Below are positions 25,590 through 33,982 of a stretch of 34,330 bases of DNA, in pieces. A program made the translations under genes and the position numbers. Source of the stretch: Bacteroidota bacterium (GTDB lineage: Bacteria; Bacteroidota; Bacteroidia; B-17B0; Aurantibacillaceae); NCBI GenBank assembly GCA_013288015.1, contig JABDCR010000030.1, positions 1-34,330 of the forward strand. The letters run 5' to 3'. Numbering within the stretch: the first letter of the stretch is position 1; each line of letters opens with the position of its first letter. Under the pieces are notes generated by a model. That model did no database searches, was not told the DNA's origin, and saw nothing but the letters and a program-made list of their open reading frames with translations.

Positions 25590-26930
25590 TTATTCTTTAA
25601 TGCCAAAAAACTCGTTATAGCTTACTTCTTTAGTATTCAATTTGTAATTGCTTTTAAATAAGGCTAAAACTTTAGCGTAGTAAAGGTTTTCGTATATTTT
25701 TTCAGCTTCTTTTTCTTTTTGTAAAATAGAGATAGCTGTTTTTTCTACTTCCTCTTCGCTTGGGGTTTGCCCGTAACGTGCAAAGTGGCTATGTACAAAG
25801 CGTTTAGCTTCTGCGGTAGCTTCTTCAGCTGTTACAGTAAGGTTATTGCTTTTAATTATTTTGTTTTCAATTAATTTCCATTTCATTGAAGTTGCCCATG
25901 TGCCAAATTCAGCATTTAATTGCTCCATAGTTACTGGCTTATCATTTACAGCCATTAACCAACGTTTCAAAAAGTCTTCAGGTAAAGCCGGATTGATAGT
26001 TTCAATTAACGTTTTTTCTATTTCAGTAAATAATTTGCGGTCGCTGTCTTGCGTAAACATAGAAGATAATTCTTCTTTTACTTTATTTCTGAATTCTTCT
26101 TCTGTCTTAATAGAACCATCACCATAAACCTTTAAAAACAACTCTTCGTTAAGGTCGGCATCTTCCATACGGGCAATATTCTTAACCGTAAGCTGTAGGT
26201 TACAGTTTAGTGCTTCTGCCTCTTCTTTGTTTATACCTAAAGATACCGCTAATTCAACCGCATCAGCATAAAGCTCTTTGCAATTAATAACCAATTTGTC
26301 TTCTTTTTTAGCCCCAATAAGTTTTTTCTTGCCTGCTTCACTTTTTAAACGCTCAATGCCAATGCTGGTAGATTTAAAAATACCACCTGCTTTAATAGCA
26401 CCAGTTTCGTCTAATTCGTTAATGTCAACAAATACAACGTCTTTTTCTTCAGCAACTTCTGGGTTTGTAGGTTTTCCGTAGTTCTTACGAACGTCTTTTA
26501 CATATTTATCAATAAGCTGGTCATCAATTTTTACTACTTCGTATGTAAAAGCTGTTTTATCAGAAACCACTACATCAAAAGTAGGTGCTAAACCCAAATC
26601 ATACTTAAAAGTAAAAGCTTTGCCATTATCCCAGTCAATTTTTTCATCAGCTTTAGGTAGCGGATTGCCTAAAATTTCAATTTTATTCTCAACAATGTAA
26701 TTGTTTAAGCTATCGTTTAAAATTTTATTTAACTCATCTGCCAATACAGATTTACCATACATTTTTTTTATCATTCCGGCTGGCACTTTACCTGCTCTAA
26801 AGCCCGGAAGTGACGCCTGACGTTGTGCTTTTTTAATAGCATCTTCAACACGTTTTTCGTAATCAGCAGGACCAACTTCTATGGTAACAACTGCATTTAA
26901 CACATCAATATTTTCTTTGGTAATGTTCAT
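25590..26930 (-). CDS. tig: Trigger factor
   Basis: Trigger factor is the ribosome-bound chaperone that folds nascent proteins. The ribosome-binding signature 'GFRAGKVP' is at residues 43-50, exactly as in E. coli (43-50). The following peptidyl-prolyl isomerase-like region is recognisable but diverged, as in other Bacteroidota, and a long helical C-terminal domain completes a 446-residue protein. It is followed by its own terminator, so it is likely a single-gene transcript from the -7 box at 26957-26964. Confidence 0.94.
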   Translation of the reverse strand: MNITKENIDVLNAVVTIEVGPADYEKRVEDAIKKAQRQASLPGFRAGKVPAGMIKKMYGKSVLADELNKILNDSLNNYIVENKIEILGNPLPKADEKIDWDNGKAFTFKYDLGLAPTFDVVVSDKTAFTYEVVKIDDQLIDKYVKDVRKNYGKPTNPEVAEEKDVVFVDINELDETGAIKAGGIFKSTSIGIERLKSEAGKKKLIGAKKEDKLVINCKELYADAVELAVSLGINKEEAEALNCNLQLTVKNIARMEDADLNEELFLKVYGDGSIKTEEEFRNKVKEELSSMFTQDSDRKLFTEIEKTLIETINPALPEDFLKRWLMAVNDKPVTMEQLNAEFGTWATSMKWKLIENKIIKSNNLTVTAEEATAEAKRFVHSHFARYGQTPSEEEVEKTAISILQKEKEAEKIYENLYYAKVLALFKSNYKLNTKEVSYNEFFGIKE

Positions 26931-26956
26931 TTCAATAAAAGTTTAAATAAGGGTCG

Positions 26957-26964
26957 CAAATTTA
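26957..26964 (-). promoter_or_regulatory. -7 box ahead of tig
   Basis: TAAATTTG on the minus strand matches TAnnTTTG exactly and leaves a leader of about 21 bases before the ATG at 26930. No -33 TTG is visible, so this is a partial promoter match. Confidence 0.45.
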
Positions 26965-27130
26965 CTACTTTTTAGTGTATTATTAAAAAATTATTTATTT
27001 ACCAAAAGCCCTGTAATTATTGGGCTTTATCTATTTATAAATTATTAACTACTATTTAATTTCGTTTTAGTAAATGTTTATTAATTTCACCTCGATAAAT
27101 AATTAATTTAACTATTAAAAAAATAACAAC

Positions 27131-27742
27131 ATGGCATTTGAATTACCAGCGTTACCATACGCAAACACAGCACTAGAACCACATATTGATGCAAAAACCA
27201 TGGAAATACACCATGATAAACATCATCAAGCATATGTAACAAACTTAAATGCGGCAATTGCCGGTACCGATGCTGAAAAATTAAGTATCGAAGAAATTTG
27301 CAAAAATATTTCAAAATATCCAATGCCGGTACGTAATAATGGTGGCGGGCATTTTAACCACTCAATGTTTTGGAAACTAATGAAAGCAAATGGCGGTGGA
27401 AACCCAAGCGGAGAACTTGCTGAAGCTATAAACAAACACTTTACAAACTTAGAAGAGTTCAAAAAACAATTTGCAACAGCAGCTGCAACTCGTTTTGGTA
27501 GTGGTTGGGTTTGGCTTTGTGTAAAAGCAGATAAAACATTAGCTATTTGTTCTACCCCAAATCAAGATAATCCTTTGATGGATATTTCTGAGTGTAAAGG
27601 AACTCCTATTTTATGCTTAGATGTGTGGGAACATGCTTATTATTTACATTATCAAAACCGTCGCCCTGATTACGTGAGTGCTTTTTGGAATGTAATTAAT
27701 TGGGATGAAGTAAGCAAAAATTATCACAACGCTATTAAATAG
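27131..27742 (+). CDS. sodA: Superoxide dismutase, Mn-type
   Basis: The cytoplasmic enzyme dismutes superoxide to oxygen and peroxide. Metal ligands are H27, H77, D164 and H168 ('DVWEHAYY'). The 203-residue sequence has '[11 protein letters not shown]' with glycine at the active-site position and 'NQDNPL' carrying the second-sphere glutamine on the C-terminal side, a combination that marks manganese rather than iron enzymes. It shares a 200-base divergent gap with tig and has a terminator directly downstream, so it is likely monocistronic. Confidence 0.95.
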   Translation: MAFELPALPYANTALEPHIDAKTMEIHHDKHHQAYVTNLNAAIAGTDAEKLSIEEICKNISKYPMPVRNNGGGHFNHSMFWKLMKANGGGNPSGELAEAINKHFTNLEEFKKQFATAAATRFGSGWVWLCVKADKTLAICSTPNQDNPLMDISECKGTPILCLDVWEHAYYLHYQNRRPDYVSAFWNVINWDEVSKNYHNAIK

Positions 27743-27767
27743 AGCTTGTTAATTAAATTGTAGTAAG

Positions 27768-27794
27768 AGGATTTGCACTATGCAAATCCTTTTT
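27768..27794 (+). terminator. Terminator after sodA
   Basis: AGGATTTGCA (27768-27777) pairs perfectly with TGCAAATCCT (27781-27790) around a 3-base loop, followed by TTTT to 27794. The 10-bp stem can be extended through A/G-T pairs. Confidence 0.85.
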
Positions 27795-27817
27795 ACTTTT
27801 ACCTGTAGCTAAGTCTA

Positions 27818-28240
27818 TTGAAAAAAATCATTCTCATATTTTTTATTATCTGTACAGGTAAATTATTTGCTTCTTACTCAACAAAAAATAGTTGTGTTGA
27901 AATACTTACAATAGATAGTAAAATAGAAAAGCCAAATCCCTTATGGATGGCACTTAAAAAGAAAAACAACACAGGTAAAAAGGTGGTTGCAGCTGTATTG
28001 GCATTTCCACTGCCATTTGGTGTTATTGGTTTACACCGTATATACTTAGGTACAAAGCCATACGTTCCATTAGTGTATATTGGTACAGTTGGGGGAGTTT
28101 TTGGTATTTTACCTTTTATAGATTTTTGTGTAATTTTACTAGATAAGGATATAGAGCATTACAAGGCTAATCCACATGTTTTTATGTGGATAGAAAATCA
28201 AACTAAAAAAACTGAAACAAATACTTATGACGGAAAATAG
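27818..28240 (+). CDS. TM2-domain-like membrane protein
   Basis: This 140-residue protein has a signal peptide ('KKIILIFFIICTGKLFAS') and, from about residue 50 to 110, a TM2-type pair of membrane helices with 'PLPFGVIGLHRIYLGTKPYVPLVYIGTVGG' around the loop; the conserved GLHRIYLG pattern is clear. The start codon is TTG at 27818: the frame has a TAG stop just upstream at 27806-27808, and the first in-frame ATG would delete the signal peptide. Its stop overlaps the LOG gene by 14 bases, so the two are coupled. TM2 proteins have no known activity. Confidence 0.82.
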   Translation: MKKIILIFFIICTGKLFASYSTKNSCVEILTIDSKIEKPNPLWMALKKKNNTGKKVVAAVLAFPLPFGVIGLHRIYLGTKPYVPLVYIGTVGGVFGILPFIDFCVILLDKDIEHYKANPHVFMWIENQTKKTETNTYDGK

Positions 28241-28940
28241 CGAAGAGAGAATTAGAAAAGCATTTCAAAATAAAGACTGGAGCCAAATAAAAGCAACAGA
28301 TAGCTGGCAAATATTTAGAATAATGAGCGAGTTTGTAGATGGTTTTGAGCGTATGGCTCGTATAGGACCATGCGTGTCTATATTTGGAAGTGCACGTACA
28401 AAACCCGAAAACCCATACTATTTACTTGCTGAAGAGATTGCGTATAAACTAACCCTTGAGGGATATGGGGTTATTACAGGTGGTGGCCCAGGTATTATGG
28501 AAGCTGCTAACAAAGGAGCCAAAAAAGGAAATGGTAAATCAGTAGGTTTAAACATTGAATTACCTTTTGAGCAAAAGCCTAATGATTATGTTGATAGAGA
28601 TAAGAGTATAGATTTTAATTACTTTTTTGTGCGAAAAACTATTTTCTTAAAATACTCACAAGGTTTTATAGCTCTACCTGGTGGTTTTGGCACTTTAGAT
28701 GAATTATTTGAAGCACTAACCTTGGTGCAAACCAGTAAAATTGGCGAGTTTCCGGTGGTTTTAGTGGGTAGAAAATACTGGCAAGGGATGTTAGACTGGG
28801 TTAAAAGCGTAATGATGGAAGAAGAGCATAACGTAAATAAAGAAGATTTAGAACGGGTACATGTAGTAGATACAGCAGATGAAGCTGTTAAGGTTATTAC
28901 AGATTTTTATACCAAGTATTTATTAAAACCAAATTTCTAA
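28227..28940 (+). CDS. LOG-family (TIGR00730) nucleotide phosphoribohydrolase
   Basis: The 237-residue protein has 'GGGPGIMEAANKGA' (85-98) and 'PGGFGTLDE' (151-159), the signature of LOG/TIGR00730 enzymes. Tested LOG proteins cleave nucleoside 5'-monophosphates, including cytokinin ribotides, into a base and ribose 5-phosphate. The N-terminal 50 residues are helical and charged and precede the Rossmann-like core at 'VSIFGSART'. Because family members differ in substrate, the exact reaction here is not known. The start overlaps the upstream TM2 gene. Confidence 0.92.
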   Translation: MTENSEERIRKAFQNKDWSQIKATDSWQIFRIMSEFVDGFERMARIGPCVSIFGSARTKPENPYYLLAEEIAYKLTLEGYGVITGGGPGIMEAANKGAKKGNGKSVGLNIELPFEQKPNDYVDRDKSIDFNYFFVRKTIFLKYSQGFIALPGGFGTLDELFEALTLVQTSKIGEFPVVLVGRKYWQGMLDWVKSVMMEEEHNVNKEDLERVHVVDTADEAVKVITDFYTKYLLKPNF

Positions 28941-28957
28941 TTTGTAAACTCTTTAAA

Positions 28958-28995
28958 ACAAAAAATCCGATTCTTAATAGGATCGGATTTTTTGT
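28958..28995. terminator. Bidirectional terminator between LOG and the lipoprotein gene
   Basis: A 14-bp perfect stem (28958-28971 with 28982-28995) contains ATCCGAT/ATCGGAT flanked by six A's and six T's, so it can act for both convergent transcripts. Confidence 0.88.
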
Positions 28996-29011
28996 TTAAG
29001 TAAATTTATAA

Positions 29012-29878
29012 CTACTTAGTGGCTTGATAATATTTAATGGCACTTGCCATTTTTAAGAAATAGTATCTTTTATTAATGCCGCCAAAAAGAGTATCTTTAT
29101 GATTGTACTTAATAGCACTTATTTGCAATTTAAAGGAAGGAAGATCGTAAACAGTAGAAATTGGAAAGTCGTTTGGTTTAAAATTGGCTACAGTATCTGT
29201 AGATAAACAAGTTCTTTTGTAAACAAGTCCATTAACATTATCGGTCATAAAAATAATTGTAGAATCTGCATTAGCTGTTTTTACAGGTATAGAATACTGA
29301 ACAGTAGCATTGTATAAAGAATCTAAATGATAAGTAGAAGACCCAACTGTCAAAGGTCTTGGTAAAATAGGAGTCCATTTAGTATCCCAAGTTGTTACGT
29401 CATTTAAATAAGTTGGGTTATTAGCGCCTGATAAAGTATTTGTCATAGTTGGTACAGATGCGTTTCCTGATATACTCCATGCAGCTGTATTCGAAAGATT
29501 TAAAGTATAATTTGTTATAGATGATAAATAAGATAATGCAGTTGATTTAACTAACACAGAATCGTTTAAAGTAACGTTTCCTGCATCTATCAAATTGTTA
29601 AAGTTGCCTGTAGTACCAGTTACTTTTGCCATCCCATACTCATATAAATTTCTATATGGACTAATAATTACAGTTTTTTCATCAGTAACTTGATTAGATA
29701 TAAATATACCATCTGCATCATAGATAGTTGGAAACCAAGGTGTTGTATACGCTAAATCCGGGTAAACTCCATTGCTTTGAGGGTTAGTAGGAAAGGGTGT
29801 TGTATCTTTTTTGCAACCAGTTAGTACTGATAAAGATGTCAAAGCTAACAAAGATGCAGCGTAATATAATTTATTCAT
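29012..29878 (-). CDS. Lipoprotein of unknown function
   Basis: I do not recognise a family. The 288-residue product has a lipoprotein signal with lipobox 'LTGC' (Cys22) and a Lys-Lys-Asp start to the mature part. The body is rich in Thr, Asn, Ser and Tyr, with beta-strand patterns and little charge, which suits an extracytoplasmic beta fold. No catalytic motif is visible. It lies 122 bases downstream of the MFS gene; I did not see a strong terminator or promoter in that gap, though short inverted 'GTTAAA/TTTAAC' segments lie near 29957-29980. Confidence 0.75.
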   Translation of the reverse strand: MNKLYYAASLLALTSLSVLTGCKKDTTPFPTNPQSNGVYPDLAYTTPWFPTIYDADGIFISNQVTDEKTVIISPYRNLYEYGMAKVTGTTGNFNNLIDAGNVTLNDSVLVKSTALSYLSSITNYTLNLSNTAAWSISGNASVPTMTNTLSGANNPTYLNDVTTWDTKWTPILPRPLTVGSSTYHLDSLYNATVQYSIPVKTANADSTIIFMTDNVNGLVYKRTCLSTDTVANFKPNDFPISTVYDLPSFKLQISAIKYNHKDTLFGGINKRYYFLKMASAIKYYQATK

Positions 29879-30000
29879 AATTGTAAAATAAGGTTTTTTT
29901 AACTTTTACTTTAAGGTACAATTTTAATCAAAAATTAATTAGTGGGCAATAAACGGTTAAATAATTTTTTTAACGGTCGGTTTTAACAAAAATACGGTAG

Positions 30001-31269
30001 CTATTCTTCTTCTACGTAATTCAAATCTTTACCAAACGTTTCTTCTAAATAATAGAGTGAAACAAAGGCAAGCAGCAGAATTATAACTCCGGTTACAATC
30101 GTTGCTGTTAAACCTTCTTTGCCAAAAAGAGTTGTCATTAACGTTAATAAATAAGATATTAGAATAGTTGACCCCCTAACAAAATTTGGAGCTGTAGTAG
30201 TTGCTGTGGCTCTTATATTAGTACCAAATAATTCTGATGCTGTACTGATAAAAACTGCCCAATAACCCGTGGCAAACCCTATAAATACAATACATCCATA
30301 AAATATAGTTACTGATTGCCCTCCGAAAGTGAAATAAGAAATCATGCCTAAAACAGTGAGCATAAGGAAGATAAATAAAGTTTTTTTTCGACTTTTAAGC
30401 CATTGCGATACTGCGCCACATATTAAATCTCCAACCGTAATGCCAGAATAGGCATACATAATGGCTTTACCACCTGTTATCAATTTGGCATTTAAAGAGT
30501 CTCCACTTAATTTGGCAAATAATTCGGGGGAAAATATAACCAAAGTACCCATTACGTACCAAACCGGTACAGTAACAAAAATTACACATAGATATTTTAA
30601 TAAACGTTTACGGTTACCAAAAAGCTGAAAAAAGTTGCCTTTACTAATGTTTTCTTTTTTGATGCTCTTAAACATTCCCGATTCGAACACACCAATACGA
30701 AGCAATAATAAAACTAAGCCCATGGCTCCACCAAAAAAATACGAGTGTCGCCAGCTACTAAACACATCGCTCATAAAACCGGCTACTACAGCACCAAATA
30801 CGCCAACAGTAGCTACTATCATAGTGCCTATGCCACGTTTTTCTTTACTCATGGTTTCGCTTACTAAAGTTATACCCGCGCCAAGTTCACCGGCTAAACC
30901 AAAACCTGAAATAAAGCGTAAAGCAGCGTACCAATCGGTACTATTTACAAAACCATTAGCAATATTAGCAATAGAGTAGGTGAGTATTGAGCCAAATAGA
31001 ACAGATAATCTACCTTTTTTATCACCTAAAATGCCCCAAAACAAACCACCAATAAGCATGCCTGCCATTTGCCAGTTAAGTAATTGCTTACCATAATAGG
31101 CATTTAACTCGGCTAATTTTTGTGGCGTAAGGTTTTGAAATTGAAGCGGAAGAATTTCATTTAAACTATGTGTGCGCTCAACTCCAAACAATAACAAATC
31201 ATAAATATCAACAAAATAACCAAGGGCAGCTACTATAATTAGTTTGTTTATGGCCTTGGACTGATTCAT
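30001..31269 (-). CDS. MFS transporter, MHS-like
   Basis: The 422-residue protein has about twelve hydrophobic helices. The first carries 'ALGYFVDIYDLLLFG' with D21 and D24, resembling MHS-type metabolite:proton symporters, and the loop 2-3 motif 'GDKKGR' is the MFS motif A. 'RFISGFGLAGELGAGITLVSE' in helices 4-5 also fits MHS members. Its ATG overlaps the nadC stop by one base (TAATG), so its production is tied to NAD biosynthesis. A substrate such as quinolinate, nicotinate or a related acid is an inference from this context; MFS substrates cannot be read from sequence alone. Confidence 0.87.
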   Translation of the reverse strand: MNQSKAINKLIIVAALGYFVDIYDLLLFGVERTHSLNEILPLQFQNLTPQKLAELNAYYGKQLLNWQMAGMLIGGLFWGILGDKKGRLSVLFGSILTYSIANIANGFVNSTDWYAALRFISGFGLAGELGAGITLVSETMSKEKRGIGTMIVATVGVFGAVVAGFMSDVFSSWRHSYFFGGAMGLVLLLLRIGVFESGMFKSIKKENISKGNFFQLFGNRKRLLKYLCVIFVTVPVWYVMGTLVIFSPELFAKLSGDSLNAKLITGGKAIMYAYSGITVGDLICGAVSQWLKSRKKTLFIFLMLTVLGMISYFTFGGQSVTIFYGCIVFIGFATGYWAVFISTASELFGTNIRATATTTAPNFVRGSTILISYLLTLMTTLFGKEGLTATIVTGVIILLLAFVSLYYLEETFGKDLNYVEEE

Positions 31270-32138
31270 TATTTAACGGCCTTTAAACTTAAATCGAGAC
31301 TTTTTACATGATGAGTTAAAGCACCTACCGAAATAAAATTTACTCCTGCCAAAGCATAATTACGTATGGTTTTCTCTGTAATACCACCCGATGCCTCAGT
31401 TTCATATTTTCCTTTAATTAAATTAACTGCTTGTTTCACCAATGCCGGGGTAAAATTATCGAGTAAAATTCTATTTACTTTACCATGTGCCAATACTTTT
31501 TTTACGTCGTTTATATTTCGACATTCAACTTCAATAGCTAATTTTAATTTGTTTTTCTTTAGATATGAACTAGCAGCATCAATGGCTTGTATTATACCTC
31601 CGGCAAAATCTATATGATTATCTTTTATTAAAATCATATCATACAAAGCATAGCGGTGGTTAGCACCACCTCCAATAACCACAGCCCATTTTTCAAAAAA
31701 ACGAAATAGAGGAGTGGTTTTACGCGTATCTATAACCCTAGTATGGGTGCCTTTACAAAGCGTTTGTAAGTGATGGGTTTTAGTGGCAACGCCACTCATG
31801 CGCTGCATAATGTTTAACACCAAACGCTCGGCAGTAAGTAATTGATAAGTTGGCCCGCTAATAGTAAAGGCAATATCTCCTTTTTTTACTAAAGTGCCAT
31901 CTTTTATCTTTTCAGTAAATTTTATTTTTGGATTAACTTTTTTGAAAATAAAGCGGGCGGCTTCTACGCCAGCTAAAATACCATCTTCTTTAACCAACAA
32001 CTGCATGTTGCCGTTTTGTTTTTTTGTTAAAGTTGCTAGGGTAGTATGGTCTCCACTACCAACGTCTTCGGCAAAGGCTTGTTTTACGAAGGCTTTAAAG
32101 TTAAAGTGGGCTTGGTGCTTTTTTATATAAGATTTCAT
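31269..32138 (-). CDS. nadC: Quinolinate phosphoribosyltransferase
   Basis: NadC converts quinolinate and PRPP to nicotinate mononucleotide, the committed entry of de novo NAD synthesis. The 289-residue enzyme has 'EDVGSGDHTT' (24-33), 'DTRKTTP' (137-143), 'GGGANHR' (156-162), 'KDNHI' (172-176) and the C-terminal 'VECRN' and 'ASGGI' substrate-binding blocks. nadA and nadB are not in this window. The stop overlaps the MFS start. Confidence 0.95.
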   Translation of the reverse strand: MKSYIKKHQAHFNFKAFVKQAFAEDVGSGDHTTLATLTKKQNGNMQLLVKEDGILAGVEAARFIFKKVNPKIKFTEKIKDGTLVKKGDIAFTISGPTYQLLTAERLVLNIMQRMSGVATKTHHLQTLCKGTHTRVIDTRKTTPLFRFFEKWAVVIGGGANHRYALYDMILIKDNHIDFAGGIIQAIDAASSYLKKNKLKLAIEVECRNINDVKKVLAHGKVNRILLDNFTPALVKQAVNLIKGKYETEASGGITEKTIRNYALAGVNFISVGALTHHVKSLDLSLKAVK

Positions 32139-32221
32139 TTGTGCTCAAAATTATATAAAGTTTTAAAGTAACAAGGTGTAAATTATAAGTTACTATTATA
32201 AAACTATAATAACTTTACAAA

Positions 32222-32692
32222 GTGAAAATAATATTACTTCAAATAGATAAAACCGATCAAAGTTTTGTTGAACATGGTGTACAGGAGTTTACCAAACGCT
32301 TAACACGATATACATCTTTTGAAACCATTACTATTTCCATTAACAAAACTGTACGTAACAAAACTATTGCTGAACAAAAACAAGAAGAAGAAAAGCAATT
32401 ACTTACTCACCTTAGCAAGTATGATGTGGTATTTTTATTAGATGAAATTGGTAAAGAATTTTCTTCAATACAATTAGCAAATCAAATACAAAGTATTTTA
32501 AATGCAGGGAAAAAAAGCTTGTGTTTTGCTATTGGTGGCCCTTATGGGTTTACAGATGAATTGCGAAAAAAATATCCTTTAATTAGTTTCTCTAAATTTA
32601 CTTTCTCTCATCAAATGATTCGACTTTTATTTTGCGAACAACTTTACCGTGCCTTTACTATAATAAAAGGAGAGAAGTACCATCACAATTAA
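32222..32692 (+). CDS. rlmH: 23S rRNA pseudouridine-1915 N3-methyltransferase RlmH
   Basis: RlmH methylates pseudouridine 1915 in helix 69 of 23S rRNA. The 156-residue SPOUT-fold protein has 'LDEIGKEFSS' (73-82), the SAM-loop 'IGGPYGF' (104-110) and the C-terminal knot 'FSHQMIRLLFCEQLYRA' (128-144) ending in 'YHHN'. The start is GTG at 32222: a TAA stop in frame at 32210-32212 blocks any longer form, and homologues begin with the same 'MKI' strand. Confidence 0.95.
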   Translation: MKIILLQIDKTDQSFVEHGVQEFTKRLTRYTSFETITISINKTVRNKTIAEQKQEEEKQLLTHLSKYDVVFLLDEIGKEFSSIQLANQIQSILNAGKKSLCFAIGGPYGFTDELRKKYPLISFSKFTFSHQMIRLLFCEQLYRAFTIIKGEKYHHN

Positions 32693-32698
32693 GTAACA

Positions 32699-33523
32699 TT
32701 ATTGCCCCCAGGCGCGCTGATTGCCATTACTATTGTCTTTAAAACTGTTTTTTAAAGAAAAATTCATTGTAAAACTCATTCGGTAACGTACATATTTGCC
32801 ATCCCTAATAGCAGGCTGCCATTTGGTTAAACTTATAACACGTATGGCTTCTGCATTACATCCCCCTGTTATACCACCGTTTAACACCTTAATGTTAGAA
32901 ACCATCCCATCCGGCTCTACTACAAAACTAAGTTGCACTTTCCCTTCTATATTTTGGCGAGATGCTATTTCTGGATACTCAAGAGTTGAATAAACAAACT
33001 CTGTAAATGTTTTGTCTGGATTATTAAATAAAGGCGAGCGTTCAGCAGTTTCATAAACGTTTGTTGAACTATCTGTTGGTATATCAATATAAAGAGGGGT
33101 ATCAAAACCACGTTCTTTTACTTGTTTTTTGTATTTAGAGATAGAAAAAGGAATTTCTAAATTAAAATTTACGTCAGCAGGTGTACCTTCTTTCCTGGAA
33201 GGGATCCAATCTAATAAACTCAATAAACGCACAGCTTCCTTATCTGTGGCAGATGTAAGCGATTTAAATACTGTAACATTTGTTGTTTTCCCGTCTTTAG
33301 TTACCACAAAATTGAGTTGTACTGTACCTTCTTTTTTATTTTTAAAGTCATCAGTAGGGTAAACTAAATGGTCGTGTAAAAAGCGTTTTAATTCTACTTT
33401 TCCACCATAAACCTCCGGAAAATTATCTACATTAAACTGATATAAATTTTTATCTGTTTGAGCTTTAAATACAAATGTACTTAATAAACAAAATGCCAAT
33501 AAGGGTTTAAAAAACTTAGCCAT
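32699..33523 (-). CDS. Exported protein with two TonB C-terminal domains
   Basis: The 274-residue product has a signal peptide (cleavage near 'VFKAQ', residue 22). It contains two TonB C-terminal-like domains: about residues 30-120 ('GTVQLNFVVTKDGKTTNVTVFKS') and about 165-262 ('GKVQLSFVVEPDGMVSNIKVLNG' and 'WQPAIRDGKYVRYRMSF'). There is no Pro-rich spacer or retained inner-membrane anchor as in true TonB, so it is more likely a periplasmic TonB-like protein that binds partners than an energy transducer. Its start overlaps the thioesterase stop by eight bases. Confidence 0.87.
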   Translation of the reverse strand: MAKFFKPLLAFCLLSTFVFKAQTDKNLYQFNVDNFPEVYGGKVELKRFLHDHLVYPTDDFKNKKEGTVQLNFVVTKDGKTTNVTVFKSLTSATDKEAVRLLSLLDWIPSRKEGTPADVNFNLEIPFSISKYKKQVKERGFDTPLYIDIPTDSSTNVYETAERSPLFNNPDKTFTEFVYSTLEYPEIASRQNIEGKVQLSFVVEPDGMVSNIKVLNGGITGGCNAEAIRVISLTKWQPAIRDGKYVRYRMSFTMNFSLKNSFKDNSNGNQRAWGQ

Positions 33524-33929
33524 GCGGAAAATATTTTTCTACTTCATCCATAAACCAATCGGGTGGAATACAGGGTTTGTTACGTTCTTTGTCAATAAAA
33601 ACAAGTGTTACAGCACCGGTATTTAGTAATTCTTTTTTATCATTAAAACATTCGTAATTAAATGTTATACGTACGCCAGGCAGCTCTTTTACGGTAGTTA
33701 TAATAGTTAACTCATCATCGTAAAAAGCAGGCTTTTTATACTGTATTGTAAAATCCAATACAGGCAATAAAATCCCTCTATCTTCAATTTCTTTATAATT
33801 AAGGCCAATTTGTCGAAGAGTCTCTACCCTTGCTACTTCATAATATTGTGCATAATTGCCATAGTAAACGTAACCCATTCTATCGGTTTCGCCATAACGC
33901 ACACGAATTTTAGTTTCTGATCTTAACAT
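33516..33929 (-). CDS. YbgC-like acyl-CoA thioesterase (hot-dog fold)
   Basis: The 137-residue protein has the 4HBT signature 'RYGETDRMGYVYYGNYAQYYEVAR' region, with candidate catalytic D16 in 'ETDRMG'. The hot-dog continues with 'FTIQYKKPAFYDDELTI' and 'VRITFNYECFN'. Enzymes of this type cleave thioesters of acyl-CoA or acyl carriers in the cytoplasm. In proteobacteria ybgC lies in the tol-pal operon; here it overlaps the exported TonB-C protein gene. Confidence 0.9.
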   Translation of the reverse strand: MLRSETKIRVRYGETDRMGYVYYGNYAQYYEVARVETLRQIGLNYKEIEDRGILLPVLDFTIQYKKPAFYDDELTIITTVKELPGVRITFNYECFNDKKELLNTGAVTLVFIDKERNKPCIPPDWFMDEVEKYFPHG

Positions 33930-33969
33930 AATGGTAACAAAAATAATTTTTATAATTACAATTGCCCAT

Positions 33970-33977
33970 TACATTTG
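33970..33977 (+). promoter_or_regulatory. Possible -7 box before the 5'-nucleotidase lipoprotein
   Basis: TACATTTG matches TAnnTTTG exactly but ends only five bases before the ATG at 33983, which would leave almost no leader. It may be coincidental, or the transcript may be near leaderless. No -33 TTG at the right distance. Confidence 0.25.
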
Positions 33978-33982
33978 TAAAA

